Source of the DNA: Lytechinus pictus
Taxonomy: Eukaryota; Echinodermata; Echinoidea; Temnopleuroida; Toxopneustidae
Length of the DNA stretch: 64,000 nt
Reading direction: 5' to 3'
Assembly (NCBI RefSeq): GCF_037042905.1
Contig: NC_087252.1
Location: 33,231,494 to 33,295,493 of the forward strand
The notes under the pieces are model-generated. The model was not told the origin of the DNA, did no database searches, and worked only from the letters and a program-made list of their open reading frames with translations. Of this stretch, positions 51,057 to 63,522 are shown piece by piece. The position numbers and the translations under genes were made by a program. How positions within the stretch are numbered: position 1 is the stretch's first letter; the number at the start of each line of letters is the position of its first letter.

Positions 51057-51903
51057 ACCGAGTTGCCGTTTTCGGAAAGCTATATACAATAAATTACAAT
51101 AAAGAAAAACAGTGAGGCAACGTTACCATTCTACAGAGTTTAACCGTATAACAACCTCAATATCTTTTAAAAGGACAATAGCTATCGGACGAAGATATTA
51201 ACACATTCCGGCGAGCTATTGTTTCTAACAAACCGGGGCAAAGACATTGACCAAACCTTGTTTATAGAAATGATATCAAGCATCAAAGGTTAAAAAGTGT
51301 CTCTTTTGTAAGAGTTTTCTCGACGACGTACATTGTCAGCCATGAACGGGTAGATACGGGGTGAATGCCAATTTCATTCAAAAGATTTTTTAATTTGATA
51401 CAGCTGATTGACAAAAGTGTATGCATTCGATTCACCATCCAGCATAGATTCCAGAAAGGACAATCACAGAAATTCCTTCGTCCAAATTGGTAAGAAATAT
51501 TACTTAACTTTTAAGAACTATTTGACTGGCGAAAGAATGCCCGCCTCTACTGAAAAAGCCGGTCGTTTTCGGGAAGTCCCCTGAAAATTGAGAAAAATCA
51601 CCGGTGGAATCGATTACAAGCACGAGAAGCGTGTGACTTTCTCAGCAACTCCGCCGTCTACGACGAAGATGTAATACAAATAGAAACAGTGAAACTGAGG
51701 TAGTGGATACGGAATTGTTTAATAATTTATTCAATTTCTTTTCGAGAAAGACAAATGGAAAATGGTTGAATACAATGTTCAATTTACAATGAAAGAAAGA
51801 GCTCCCCCCCCCCCCTACAAGAAAAAAAAAAGTAAGAAAAACAGCGTAATTCAGGTGGAGGAAAAGTAACATTCTTTCTTTGGTATTTTATTAACCCCTT
51901 GAG

Positions 51904-52092
51904 GGGTGGGCCGATCCCGGAGGTACTGCAATACCGGGCCAACCCGTGGCCAGGACGGAGCAAGCCCCTATTCCATGGCCTAAGTTCAAAAATCAGTTTA
52001 ATATACAAGCGATTCGGTGAATCGCGTTTCAGATATTAAGCTGAAAAGAACAGATACTACACATGATCTTAGCCAAAAGGCCGAGAAGCGAT
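51904..52092 (-). ncRNA. U2: U2 snRNA, copy 46
   Basis: Standard sequence; period 1036 bp; C-run 12. Confidence 0.97.
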
Positions 52093-52940
52093 ACCGAGTT
52101 GCCGTTTTCGGAAAGCTATATACAATAAATTACAATAAAGAAAAACAGTGAGGCAACGTTACCATTCTACAGAGTTTAACCGTATAACAACCTCAATATC
52201 TTTTAAAAGGACAATAGCTATCGGACGAAGATATTAACACATTCCGGCGAGCTATTGTTTCTAACAAACCGGGGCAAAGACATTGACCAAACCTTGTTTA
52301 TAGAAATGATATCAAGCATCAAAGGTTAAAAAGTGTCTCTTTTGTAAGAGTTTTCTCGACGACGTACATTGTCAGCCATGAACGGGTAGATACGGGGTGA
52401 ATGCCAATTTCATTCAAAAGATTTTTTAATTTGATACAGCTGATTGACAAAAGTGTATGCATTCGATTCACCATCCAGCATAGATTCCAGAAAGGACAAT
52501 CACAGAAATTCCTTCGTCCAAATTGGTAAGAAATATTACTTAACTTTTAAGAACTATTTGACTGGCGAAAGAATGCCCGCCTCTACTGAAAAAGCCGGTC
52601 GTTTTCGGGAAGTCCCCTGAAAATTGAGAAAAATCACCGGTGGAATCGATTACAAGCACGAGAAGCGTGTGACTTTCTCAGCAACTCCGCCGTCTACGAC
52701 GAAGATGTAATACAAATAGAAACAGTGAAACTGAGGTAGTGGATACGGAATTGTTTAATAATTTATTCAATTTCTTTTCGAGAAAGACAAATGGAAAATG
52801 GTTGAATACAATGTTCAATTTACAATGAAAGAAAGAGCTCCCCCCCCCCCCCTACAAGAAAAAAAAAAGTAAGAAAAACAGCGTAATTCAGGTGGAGGAA
52901 AAGTAACATTCTTTCTTTGGTATTTTATTAACCCCTTGAG

Positions 52941-53129
52941 GGGTGGGCCGATCCCGGAGGTACTGCAATACCGGGCCAACCCGTGGCCAGGACGGAGCAA
53001 GCCCCTATTCCATGGCCTAAGTTCAAAAATCAGTTTAATATACAAGCGATTCGGTGAATCGCGTTTCAGATATTAAGCTGAAAAGAACAGATACTACACA
53101 TGATCTTAGCCAAAAGGCCGAGAAGCGAT
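52941..53129 (-). ncRNA. U2: U2 snRNA, copy 47
   Basis: Standard sequence; period 1037 bp; C-run 13. Confidence 0.97.
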
Positions 53130-53977
53130 ACCGAGTTGCCGTTTTCGGAAAGCTATATACAATAAATTACAATAAAGAAAAACAGTGAGGCAACGTTACC
53201 ATTCTACAGAGTTTAACCGTATAACAACCTCAATATCTTTTAAAAGGACAATAGCTATCGGACGAAGATATTAACACATTCCGGCGAGCTATTGTTTCTA
53301 ACAAACCGGGGCAAAGACATTGACCAAACCTTGTTTATAGAAATGATATCAAGCATCAAAGGTTAAAAAGTGTCTCTTTTGTAAGAGTTTTCTCGACGAC
53401 GTACATTGTCAGCCATGAACGGGTAGATACGGGGTGAATGCCAATTTCATTCAAAAGATTTTTTAATTTGATACAGCTGATTGACAAAAGTGTATGCATT
53501 CGATTCACCATCCAGCATAGATTCCAGAAAGGACAATCACAGAAATTCCTTCGTCCAAATTGGTAAGAAATATTACTTAACTTTTAAGAACTATTTGACT
53601 GGCGAAAGAATGCCCGCCTCTACTGAAAAAGCCGGTCGTTTTCGGGAAGTCCCCTGAAAATTGAGAAAAATCACCGGTGGAATCGATTACAAGCACGAGA
53701 AGCGTGTGACTTTCTCAGCAACTCCGCCGTCTACGACGAAGATGTAATACAAATAGAAACAGTGAAACTGAGGTAGTGGATACGGAATTGTTTAATAATT
53801 TATTCAATTTCTTTTCGAGAAAGACAAATGGAAAATGGTTGAATACAATGTTCAATTTACAATGAAAGAAAGAGCTCCCCCCCCCCCCCTACAAGAAAAA
53901 AAAAAGTAAGAAAAACAGCGTAATTCAGGTGGAGGAAAAGTAACATTCTTTCTTTGGTATTTTATTAACCCCTTGAG

Positions 53978-54166
53978 GGGTGGGCCGATCCCGGAGGTAC
54001 TGCAATACCGGGCCAACCCGTGGCCAGGACGGAGCAAGCCCCTATTCCATGGCCTAAGTTCAAAAATCAGTTTAATATACAAGCGATTCGGTGAATCGCG
54101 TTTCAGATATTAAGCTGAAAAGAACAGATACTACACATGATCTTAGCCAAAAGGCCGAGAAGCGAT
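53978..54166 (-). ncRNA. U2: U2 snRNA, copy 48
   Basis: Standard sequence; period 1037 bp; C-run 13. Confidence 0.97.
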
Positions 54167-55013
54167 ACCGAGTTGCCGTTTTCGGAAAGCTATATACAAT
54201 AAATTACAATAAAGAAAAACAGTGAGGCAACGTTACCATTCTACAGAGTTTAACCGTATAACAACCTCAATATCTTTTAAAAGGACAATAGCTATCGGAC
54301 GAAGATATTAACACATTCCGGCGAGCTATTGTTTCTAACAAACCGGGGCAAAGACATTGACCAAACCTTGTTTATAGAAATGATATCAAGCATCAAAGGT
54401 TAAAAAGTGTCTCTTTTGTAAGAGTTTTCTCGACGACGTACATTGTCAGCCATGAACGGGTAGATACGGGGTGAATGCCAATTTCATTCAAAAGATTTTT
54501 TAATTTGATACAGCTGATTGACAAAAGTGTATGCATTCGATTCACCATCCAGCATAGATTCCAGAAAGGACAATCACAGAAATTCCTTCGTCCAAATTGG
54601 TAAGAAATATTACTTAACTTTTAAGAACTATTTGACTGGCGAAAGAATGCCCGCCTCTACTGAAAAAGCCGGTCGTTTTCGGGAAGTCCCCTGAAAATTG
54701 AGAAAAATCACCGGTGGAATCGATTACAAGCACGAGAAGCGTGTGACTTTCTCAGCAACTCCGCCGTCTACGACGAAGATGTAATACAAATAGAAACAGT
54801 GAAACTGAGGTAGTGGATACGGAATTGTTTAATAATTTATTCAATTTCTTTTCGAGAAAGACAAATGGAAAATGGTTGAATACAATGTTCAATTTACAAT
54901 GAAAGAAAGAGCTCCCCCCCCCCCCTACAAGAAAAAAAAAAGTAAGAAAAACAGCGTAATTCAGGTGGAGGAAAAGTAACATTCTTTCTTTGGTATTTTA
55001 TTAACCCCTTGAG

Positions 55014-55202
55014 GGGTGGGCCGATCCCGGAGGTACTGCAATACCGGGCCAACCCGTGGCCAGGACGGAGCAAGCCCCTATTCCATGGCCTAAGTTCAAA
55101 AATCAGTTTAATATACAAGCGATTCGGTGAATCGCGTTTCAGATATTAAGCTGAAAAGAACAGATACTACACATGATCTTAGCCAAAAGGCCGAGAAGCG
55201 AT
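55014..55202 (-). ncRNA. U2: U2 snRNA, copy 49
   Basis: Standard sequence; period 1036 bp; C-run 12. Confidence 0.97.
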
Positions 55203-56049
55203 ACCGAGTTGCCGTTTTCGGAAAGCTATATACAATAAATTACAATAAAGAAAAACAGTGAGGCAACGTTACCATTCTACAGAGTTTAACCGTATAACAA
55301 CCTCAATATCTTTTAAAAGGACAATAGCTATCGGACGAAGATATTAACACATTCCGGCGAGCTATTGTTTCTAACAAACCGGGGCAAAGACATTGACCAA
55401 ACCTTGTTTATAGAAATGATATCAAGCATCAAAGGTTAAAAAGTGTCTCTTTTGTAAGAGTTTTCTCGACGACGTACATTGTCAGCCATGAACGGGTAGA
55501 TACGGGGTGAATGCCAATTTCATTCAAAAGATTTTTTAATTTGATACAGCTGATTGACAAAAGTGTATGCATTCGATTCACCATCCAGCATAGATTCCAG
55601 AAAGGACAATCACAGAAATTCCTTCGTCCAAATTGGTAAGAAATATTACTTAACTTTTAAGAACTATTTGACTGGCGAAAGAATGCCCGCCTCTACTGAA
55701 AAAGCCGGTCGTTTTCGGGAAGTCCCCTGAAAATTGAGAAAAATCACCGGTGGAATCGATTACAAGCACGAGAAGCGTGTGACTTTCTCAGCAACTCCGC
55801 CGTCTACGACGAAGATGTAATACAAATAGAAACAGTGAAACTGAGGTAGTGGATACGGAATTGTTTAATAATTTATTCAATTTCTTTTCGAGAAAGACAA
55901 ATGGAAAATGGTTGAATACAATGTTCAATTTACAATGAAAGAAAGAGCTCCCCCCCCCCCCTACAAGAAAAAAAAAAGTAAGAAAAACAGCGTAATTCAG
56001 GTGGAGGAAAAGTAACATTCTTTCTTTGGTATTTTATTAACCCCTTGAG

Positions 56050-56238
56050 GGGTGGGCCGATCCCGGAGGTACTGCAATACCGGGCCAACCCGTGGCCAGG
56101 ACGGAGCAAGCCCCTATTCCATGGCCTAAGTTCAAAAATCAGTTTAATATACAAGCGATTCGGTGAATCGCGTTTCAGATATTAAGCTGAAAAGAACAGA
56201 TACTACACATGATCTTAGCCAAAAGGCCGAGAAGCGAT
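56050..56238 (-). ncRNA. U2: U2 snRNA, copy 50
   Basis: Standard sequence; period 1036 bp; C-run 12. Confidence 0.97.
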
Positions 56239-57085
56239 ACCGAGTTGCCGTTTTCGGAAAGCTATATACAATAAATTACAATAAAGAAAAACAGTGAGGC
56301 AACGTTACCATTCTACAGAGTTTAACCGTATAACAACCTCAATATCTTTTAAAAGGACAATAGCTATCGGACGAAGATATTAACACATTCCGGCGAGCTA
56401 TTGTTTCTAACAAACCGGGGCAAAGACATTGACCAAACCTTGTTTATAGAAATGATATCAAGCATCAAAGGTTAAAAAGTGTCTCTTTTGTAAGAGTTTT
56501 CTCGACGACGTACATTGTCAGCCATGAACGGGTAGATACGGGGTGAATGCCAATTTCATTCAAAAGATTTTTTAATTTGATACAGCTGATTGACAAAAGT
56601 GTATGCATTCGATTCACCATCCAGCATAGATTCCAGAAAGGACAATCACAGAAATTCCTTCGTCCAAATTGGTAAGAAATATTACTTAACTTTTAAGAAC
56701 TATTTGACTGGCGAAAGAATGCCCGCCTCTACTGAAAAAGCCGGTCGTTTTCGGGAAGTCCCCTGAAAATTGAGAAAAATCACCGGTGGAATCGATTACA
56801 AGCACGAGAAGCGTGTGACTTTCTCAGCAACTCCGCCGTCTACGACGAAGATGTAATACAAATAGAAACAGTGAAACTGAGGTAGTGGATACGGAATTGT
56901 TTAATAATTTATTCAATTTCTTTTCGAGAAAGACAAATGGAAAATGGTTGAATACAATGTTCAATTTACAATGAAAGAAAGAGCTCCCCCCCCCCCCTAC
57001 AAGAAAAAAAAAAGTAAGAAAAACAGCGTAATTCAGGTGGAGGAAAAGTAACATTCTTTCTTTGGTATTTTATTAACCCCTTGAG

Positions 57086-57274
57086 GGGTGGGCCGATCCC
57101 GGAGGTACTGCAATACCGGGCCAACCCGTGGCCAGGACGGAGCAAGCCCCTATTCCATGGCCTAAGTTCAAAAATCAGTTTAATATACAAGCGATTCGGT
57201 GAATCGCGTTTCAGATATTAAGCTGAAAAGAACAGATACTACACATGATCTTAGCCAAAAGGCCGAGAAGCGAT
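57086..57274 (-). ncRNA. U2: U2 snRNA, copy 51
   Basis: Standard sequence; period 1036 bp; C-run 12. Confidence 0.97.
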
Positions 57275-58119
57275 ACCGAGTTGCCGTTTTCGGAAAGCTA
57301 TATACAATAAATTACAATAAAGAAAAACAGTGAGGCAACGTTACCATTCTACAGAGTTTAACCGTATAACAACCTCAATATCTTTTAAAAGGACAATAGC
57401 TATCGGACGAAGATATTAACACATTCCGGCGAGCTATTGTTTCTAACAAACCGGGGCAAAGACATTGACCAAACCTTGTTTATAGAAATGATATCAAGCA
57501 TCAAAGGTTAAAAAGTGTCTCTTTTGTAAGAGTTTTCTCGACGACGTACATTGTCAGCCATGAACGGGTAGATACGGGGTGAATGCCAATTTCATTCAAA
57601 AGATTTTTTAATTTGATACAGCTGATTGACAAAAGTGTATGCATTCGATTCACCATCCAGCATAGATTCCAGAAAGGACAATCACAGAAATTCCTTCGTC
57701 CAAATTGGTAAGAAATATTACTTAACTTTTAAGAACTATTTGACTGGCGAAAGAATGCCCGCCTCTACTGAAAAAGCCGGTCGTTTTCGGGAAGTCCCCT
57801 GAAAATTGAGAAAAATCACCGGTGGAATCGATTACAAGCACGAGAAGCGTGTGACTTTCTCAGCAACTCCGCCGTCTAGGACGAAGATGTAATACAAATA
57901 GAAACAGTGAAACTGAGGTAGTGGATACGGAATTGTTTAATAATTTATTCAATTTCTTTTCGAGAAAGACAAATGGAAAATGGTTGAATACAATGTTCAA
58001 TTTACAATGAAAGAAAGAGCTCCCCCCCCCCTACAAGAAAAAAAAAAGTAAGAAAAACAGCGTAATTCAGGTGGAGGAAAAGTAACATTCTTTCTTTGGT
58101 ATTTTATTAACCCCTTGAG

Positions 58120-58308
58120 GGGTGGGCCGATCCCGGAGGTACTGCAATACCGGGCCAACCCGTGGCCAGGACGGAGCAAGCCCCTATTCCATGGCCTAAG
58201 TTCAAAAATCAGTTTAATATACAAGCGATTCGGTGAATCGCGTTTCAGATATTAAGCTGAAAAGAACAGATACTACACATGATCTTAGCCAAAAGGCCGA
58301 GAAGCGAT
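58120..58308 (-). ncRNA. U2: U2 snRNA, copy 52
   Basis: Standard RNA; period 1034 bp, the shortest, because the C-run is 10. Private changes lie in the spacer (C to G at 57879) and in the candidate PSE (G to A on the plus strand at 58369, position -61). Last unit fully of the first spacer type. Confidence 0.97.
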
Positions 58309-59155
58309 ACCGAGTTGCCGTTTTCGGAAAGCTATATACAATAAATTACAATAAAGAAAAACAGTGAGACAACGTTACCATTCTACAGAGTTTAACCGTA
58401 TAACAACCTCAATATCTTTTAAAAGGACAATAGCTATCGGACGAAGATATTAACACATTCCGGCGAGCTATTGTTTCTAACAAACCGGGGCAAAGACATT
58501 GACCAAACCTTGTTTATAGAAATGATATCAAGCATCAAAGGTTAAAAAGTGTCTCTTTTGTAAGAGTTTTCTCGACGACGTACATTGTCAGCCATGAACG
58601 GGTAGATACGGGGTGAATGCCAATTTCATTCAAAAGATTTTTTAATTTGATACAGCTGATTGACAAAAGTGTATGCATTCGATTCACCATCCAGCATAGA
58701 TTCCAGAAAGGACAATCACAGAAATTCCTTCGTCCAAATTGGTAAGAAATATTACTTAACTTTTAAGAACTATTTGACTGGCGAAAGAATGCCCGCCTCT
58801 ACTGAAAAAGCCGGTCGTTTTCGGGAAGTCCCCTGAAAATTGAGAAAAATCACCGGTGGAATCGATTACAAGCACGAGAAGCGTGTGACTTTCTCAGCAA
58901 CTCCGCCGTCTACGACGAAGATGTAATACAAATAGAAACAGTGAAACTGAGGTAGTGGATACGGAATTGTTTAATAATTTATTCAATTTCTTTTCGAGAA
59001 AGACAAATGGAAAATGGTTGAATACAATGTTCAATTTACAATGAAAGAAAGAGCTCCCCCCCCCCCCTAAAAGAAAGAAAAAAGTAAGAAAAACAGCGTA
59101 ATGCAGGTGGAGGAAAAGTAACATTCTTTCTTTGGTATTTGATTAACCCCTTGAG

Positions 59156-59344
59156 GGGTGGGCCGATCCCGGAGGTACTGCAATACCGGGCCAACCCGTG
59201 GCCAGGACGGAGCAAGCCCCTATTCCATGGCCTAAGTTCAAAAATCAGTTTAATATACAAGCGATTCGGTGAATCGCGTTTCAGATATTAAGCTGAAAAG
59301 AACAGATACTACACATGATCTTAGCCAAAAGGCCGAGAAGCGAT
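59156..59344 (-). ncRNA. U2: U2 snRNA, copy 53
   Basis: Standard RNA with the second-type 3' flank and upstream flank, but the first-type TATA box. The left part of its spacer (to at least 58926) is still of the first type. Period 1036 bp; C-run 12. Confidence 0.97.
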
Positions 59345-60194
59345 ACCGAGTTGCCGTTTTCGGAAAGCTATATACAATAAATTACAATAAAGAAAAACAG
59401 TGAGGCAACGTTACCATTCTACAGAGTTTAACCGTATAACAACCTCAATATCTTTTAAAAGGACAATAGCTATCGGACGAAGATATTAAAACATTCCGGC
59501 GAGCTATTGTTTCTAACAAACCGGGGCAAAGACATTGACCAAACCTTGTTTATAGAAATGATATCAAGCATCAAAGGTTAAAAAGTGTCTCTTTTGTAAG
59601 AGTTTTCCCGACGACGTACATTGTCAGCCATGAACGGGGTAGATACGGGGTGAATGCCAATTTCATTCAAAAGATTTTTTAATTTGATACAGCTGATTGA
59701 CAAAAGTGTATGCATTCGATTCACCATCCAGCATAGATTCCAGAAAGGACAATCACAGAAATTCCTTCGTCCAAATTGGTAAGAAATATTACTTAACCTT
59801 TAAGAACTATTTGACTGGCGAAAGAATGCCCGCCTCTACTGAAAAAGCCGGTCGTTTTCGGGAAGTCCCCTGAAAATTGAGAAAAATCACCGGTGGAATC
59901 GATTACAAGCACGAGAAGCGTGTGACTTTCTCAGCAACTCCGCCGTCTACGACGAAGAGGTAATACAAATAGAAACAGTGAAACTGAGGTAGTGGATACG
60001 GAATTGTTTAATAATTTATTCAATTTCTTTTCGAGAAAGACAAATGGAAAATGGTTGAATACAATGTTCAATTTACAATGAAAGAAAGAGCTCCCCCCCC
60101 CCCCCCTAAAAGAAAGAAAAAAGTAAGAAAAACAGCGTAATGCAGGTGGAGGAAAAGTAACATTCTTTCTTTGGTATTTGATTAACCCCTTGAG

Positions 60195-60383
60195 GGGTGG
60201 GCCGATCCCGGAGGTACTGCAATACCGGGCCAACCCGTGGCCAGGACGGAGCAAGCCCCTTTTCCATGGCCTAAGTTCAAAAATCAGTTTAATATACAAG
60301 CGATTCGGTGAATCGCGTTTCAGATATTAAGCTGAAAAGAACAGATACTACACATGATCTTAGCCAAAAGGCCGAGAAGCGAT
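60195..60383 (-). ncRNA. U2: U2 snRNA, copy 54, U123A variant
   Basis: One substitution (A to T on the plus strand at 60261) changes U123 to A just before stem III. Sm site and all stems are otherwise intact. TATA box is TATATAT. Period 1039 bp; C-run 14. Confidence 0.96.
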
Positions 60384-60406
60384 ACCGAGTTGCCGTTTTC
60401 GGAAAG

Positions 60407-60413
60407 ATATATA
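60407..60413 (-). promoter_or_regulatory. variant TATA box of U2 copy 54
   Basis: TATATAT instead of TATATAG: base 60407 is A rather than C on the plus strand (position -24). The longer alternating TA run may bind TBP at least as well; the effect is not known. Confidence 0.7.
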
Positions 60414-61232
60414 CAATAAATTACAATAAAGAAAAACAGTGAGGCAACGTTACCATTCTACAGAGTTTAACCGTATAACAACCTCAATATCTTTTAAAAG
60501 GACAATAGCTATCGGACGAAGATATTAAAACATTCCGGCGAGCTATTGTTTCTAACAAACCGGGGCAAAGACATTGACCAAACCTTGTTTATAGAAATGA
60601 TATCAAGCATCAAAGGTTAAAAAGTGTCTCTTTTGTAAGAGTTTTCCCGACGACGTACATTGTCAGCCATGAACGGGGTAGATACGGGGTGAATGCCAAT
60701 TTCATTCAAAAGATTTTTTAATTTGATACAGCTGATTGACAAAAGTGTATGCATTCGATTCACCATCCAGCATAGATTCCAGAAAGGACAATCACAGAAA
60801 TTCCTTCGTCCAAATTGGTAAGAAATATTACTTAACCTTTAAGAACTATTTGACTGGCGAAAGAATGCCCGCCTCTACTGAAAAAGCCGGTCGTTTTCGG
60901 GAAGTCCCCTGAAAATTGAGAAAAATCACCGGTGGAATCGATTACAAGCACGAGAAGCGTGTGACTTTCTCAGCAACTCCGCCGTCTACGACGAAGAGGT
61001 AATACAAATAGAAACAGTGAAACTGAGGTAGTGGATACGGAATTGTTTAATAATTTATTCAATTTCTTTTCGAGAAAGACAAATGGAAAATGGTTGAATA
61101 CAATGTTCAATTTACAATGAAAGAAAGAGCTCCCCCCCCCCCCCTAAAAGAAAGAAAAAAGTAAGAAAAACAGCGTAATGCAGGTGGAGGAAAAGTAACA
61201 TTCTTTCTTTGGTATTTGATTAACCCCTTGAG

Positions 61233-61421
61233 GGGTGGGCCGATCCCGGAGGTACTGCAATACCGGGCCAACCCGTGGCCAGGACGGAGCAAGCCCCTAT
61301 TCCATGGCCTAAGTTCAAAAATCAGTTTAATATACAAGCGATTCGGTGAATCGCGTTTCAGATATTAAGCTGAAAAGAACATATACTACACATGATCTTA
61401 GCCAAAAGGCCGAGAAGCGAT
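61233..61421 (-). ncRNA. U2: U2 snRNA, copy 55, C40A variant
   Basis: One substitution (G to T on the plus strand at 61382) changes C40 to A, two bases 3' of the branch-site recognition sequence GUAGUA (33-38). The rest is standard. TATA box is TATATAT, and a private G to A change lies upstream at about 61679. Period 1038 bp; C-run 13. Confidence 0.96.
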
Positions 61422-61444
61422 ACCGAGTTGCCGTTTTCGGAAAG

Positions 61445-61451
61445 ATATATA
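61445..61451 (-). promoter_or_regulatory. variant TATA box of U2 copy 55
   Basis: Same C to A change at position -24 as copy 54. Confidence 0.7.
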
Positions 61452-62268
61452 CAATAAATTACAATAAAGAAAAACAGTGAGGCAACGTTACCATTCTACA
61501 GAGTTTAACCGTATAACAACCTCAATATCTTTTAAAAGGACAATAGCTATCGGACGAAGATATTAAAACATTCCGGCGAGCTATTGTTTCTAACAAACCG
61601 GGGCAAAGACATTGACCAAACCTTGTTTATAGAAATGATATCAAGCATCAAAGGTTAAAAAGTGTCTCTTTTGTAAGAATTTTCCCGACGACGTACATTG
61701 TCAGCCATGAACGGGGTAGATACGGGGTGAATGCCAATTTCATTCAAAATATTTTTTAATTTGATACAGCTGATTGACAAAAGTGTATGCATTCGATTCA
61801 CCATCCAGCATAGATTCCAGAAAGGACAATCACAGAAATTCCTTCGTCCAAATTGGTAAGAAATATTACTTAACCTTTAAGAACTATTTGACTGGCGAAA
61901 GAATGCCCGCCTCTACTGAAAAAGCCGGTCGTTTTCGGGAAGTCCCCTGAAAATTGAGAAAAATCACCGGTGGAATCGATTACAAGCACGAGAAGCGTGT
62001 GACTTTCTCAGCAACTCCGCCGTCTACGACGAAGAGGTAATACAAATAGAAACAGTGAAACTGAGGTAGTGGATACGGAATTGTTTAATAATTTATTCAA
62101 TTTCTTTTCGAGAAAGACAAATGGAAAATGGTTGAATACAATGTTCAATTTACAATGAAAGAAAGAGCTCCCCCCCCCCCTAAAAGAAAGAAAAAAGTAA
62201 GAAAAACAGCGTAATGCAGGTGGAGGAAAAGTAACATTCTTTCTTTGGTATTTGATTAACCCCTTGAG

Positions 62269-62457
62269 GGGTGGGCCGATCCCGGAGGTACTGCAATACC
62301 GGGCCAACCCGTGGCCAGGACGGAGCAAGCCCCTATTCCATGGCCTAAGTTCAAAAATCAGTTTAATATACAAGCGATTCGGTGAATCGCGTTTCAGATA
62401 TTAAGCTGAAAAGAACAGATACTACACATGATCTTAGCCAAAAGGCCGAGAAGCGAT
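62269..62457 (-). ncRNA. U2: U2 snRNA, copy 56
   Basis: Standard RNA; TATA box is TATATAG as in the first type. Period 1036 bp; C-run 11. Confidence 0.97.
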
Positions 62458-63303
62458 ACCGAGTTGCCGTTTTCGGAAAGCTATATACAATAAATTACAA
62501 TAAAGAAAAACAGTGAGGCAACGTTACCATTCTACAGAGTTTAACCGTATAACAACCTCAATATCTTTTAAAAGGACAATAGCTATCGGACGAAGATATT
62601 AAAACATTCCGGCGAGCTATTGTTTCTAACAAACCGGGGCAAAGACATTGACCAAACCTTGTTTATAGAAATGATATCAAGCATCAAAGGTTAAAAAGTG
62701 TCTCTTTTGTAAGAGTTTTCCCGACGACGTACATTGTCAGCCATGAACGGGGTAGATACGGGGTGAATGCCAATTTCATTCAAAAGATTTTTTAATTTGA
62801 TACAGCTGATTGACAAAAGTGTATGCATTCGATTCACCATCCAGCATAGATTCCAGAAAGGACAATCACAGAAATTCCTTCGTCCAAATTGGTAAGAAAT
62901 ATTACTTAACCTTTAAGAACTATTTGACTGGCGAAAGAATGCCCGCCTCTACTGAAAAAGCCGGTCGTTTTCGGGAAGTCCCCTGAAAATTGAGAAAAAT
63001 CACCGGTGGAATCGATTACAAGCACGAGAAGCGTGTGACTTTCTCAGCAACTCCGCCGTCTACGACGAAGAGGTAATACAAATAGAAACAGTGAAACTGA
63101 GGTAGTGGATACGGAATTGTTTAATAATTTATTCAATTTCTTTTCGAGAAAGACAAATGGAAAATGGTTGAATACAATGTTCAATTTACAATGAAAGAAA
63201 GAGCTCCCCCCCCCCTAAAAGAAAGAAAAAAGTAAGAAAAACAGCGTAATGCAGGTGGAGGAAAAGTAACATTCTTTCTTTGGTATTTGATTAACCCCTT
63301 GAG

Positions 63304-63492
63304 GGGTGGGCCGATCCCGGAGGTACTGCAATACCGGGCCAACCCGTGGCCAGGACGGAGCAAGCCCCTATTCCATGGCCTAAGTTCAAAAATCAGTTTA
63401 ATATACAAGCGATTCGGTGAATCGCGTTTCAGATATTAAGCTGAAAAGAACAGATACTACACATGATCTTAGCCAAAAGGCCGAGAAGCGAT
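63304..63492 (-). ncRNA. U2: U2 snRNA, copy 57 (rightmost)
   Basis: Standard RNA; TATA box is TATATAT. Period 1035 bp; C-run 10. Its upstream region is complete; the window then ends in the spacer of unit 58. Confidence 0.97.
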
Positions 63493-63515
63493 ACCGAGTT
63501 GCCGTTTTCGGAAAG

Positions 63516-63522
63516 ATATATA
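63516..63522 (-). promoter_or_regulatory. variant TATA box of U2 copy 57
   Basis: TATATAT at -30 to -24, as in copies 54 and 55. Confidence 0.7.

Noticed and set aside
59931-60299. 122-codon minus-strand frame over U2 copy 54, and similar 121-codon frames at 25733-26098 and 62008-62373
   Set aside because: They arise when homopolymer length brings two spurious frames into register. They overlap the U2 RNA and vary with C-run and A-run length.
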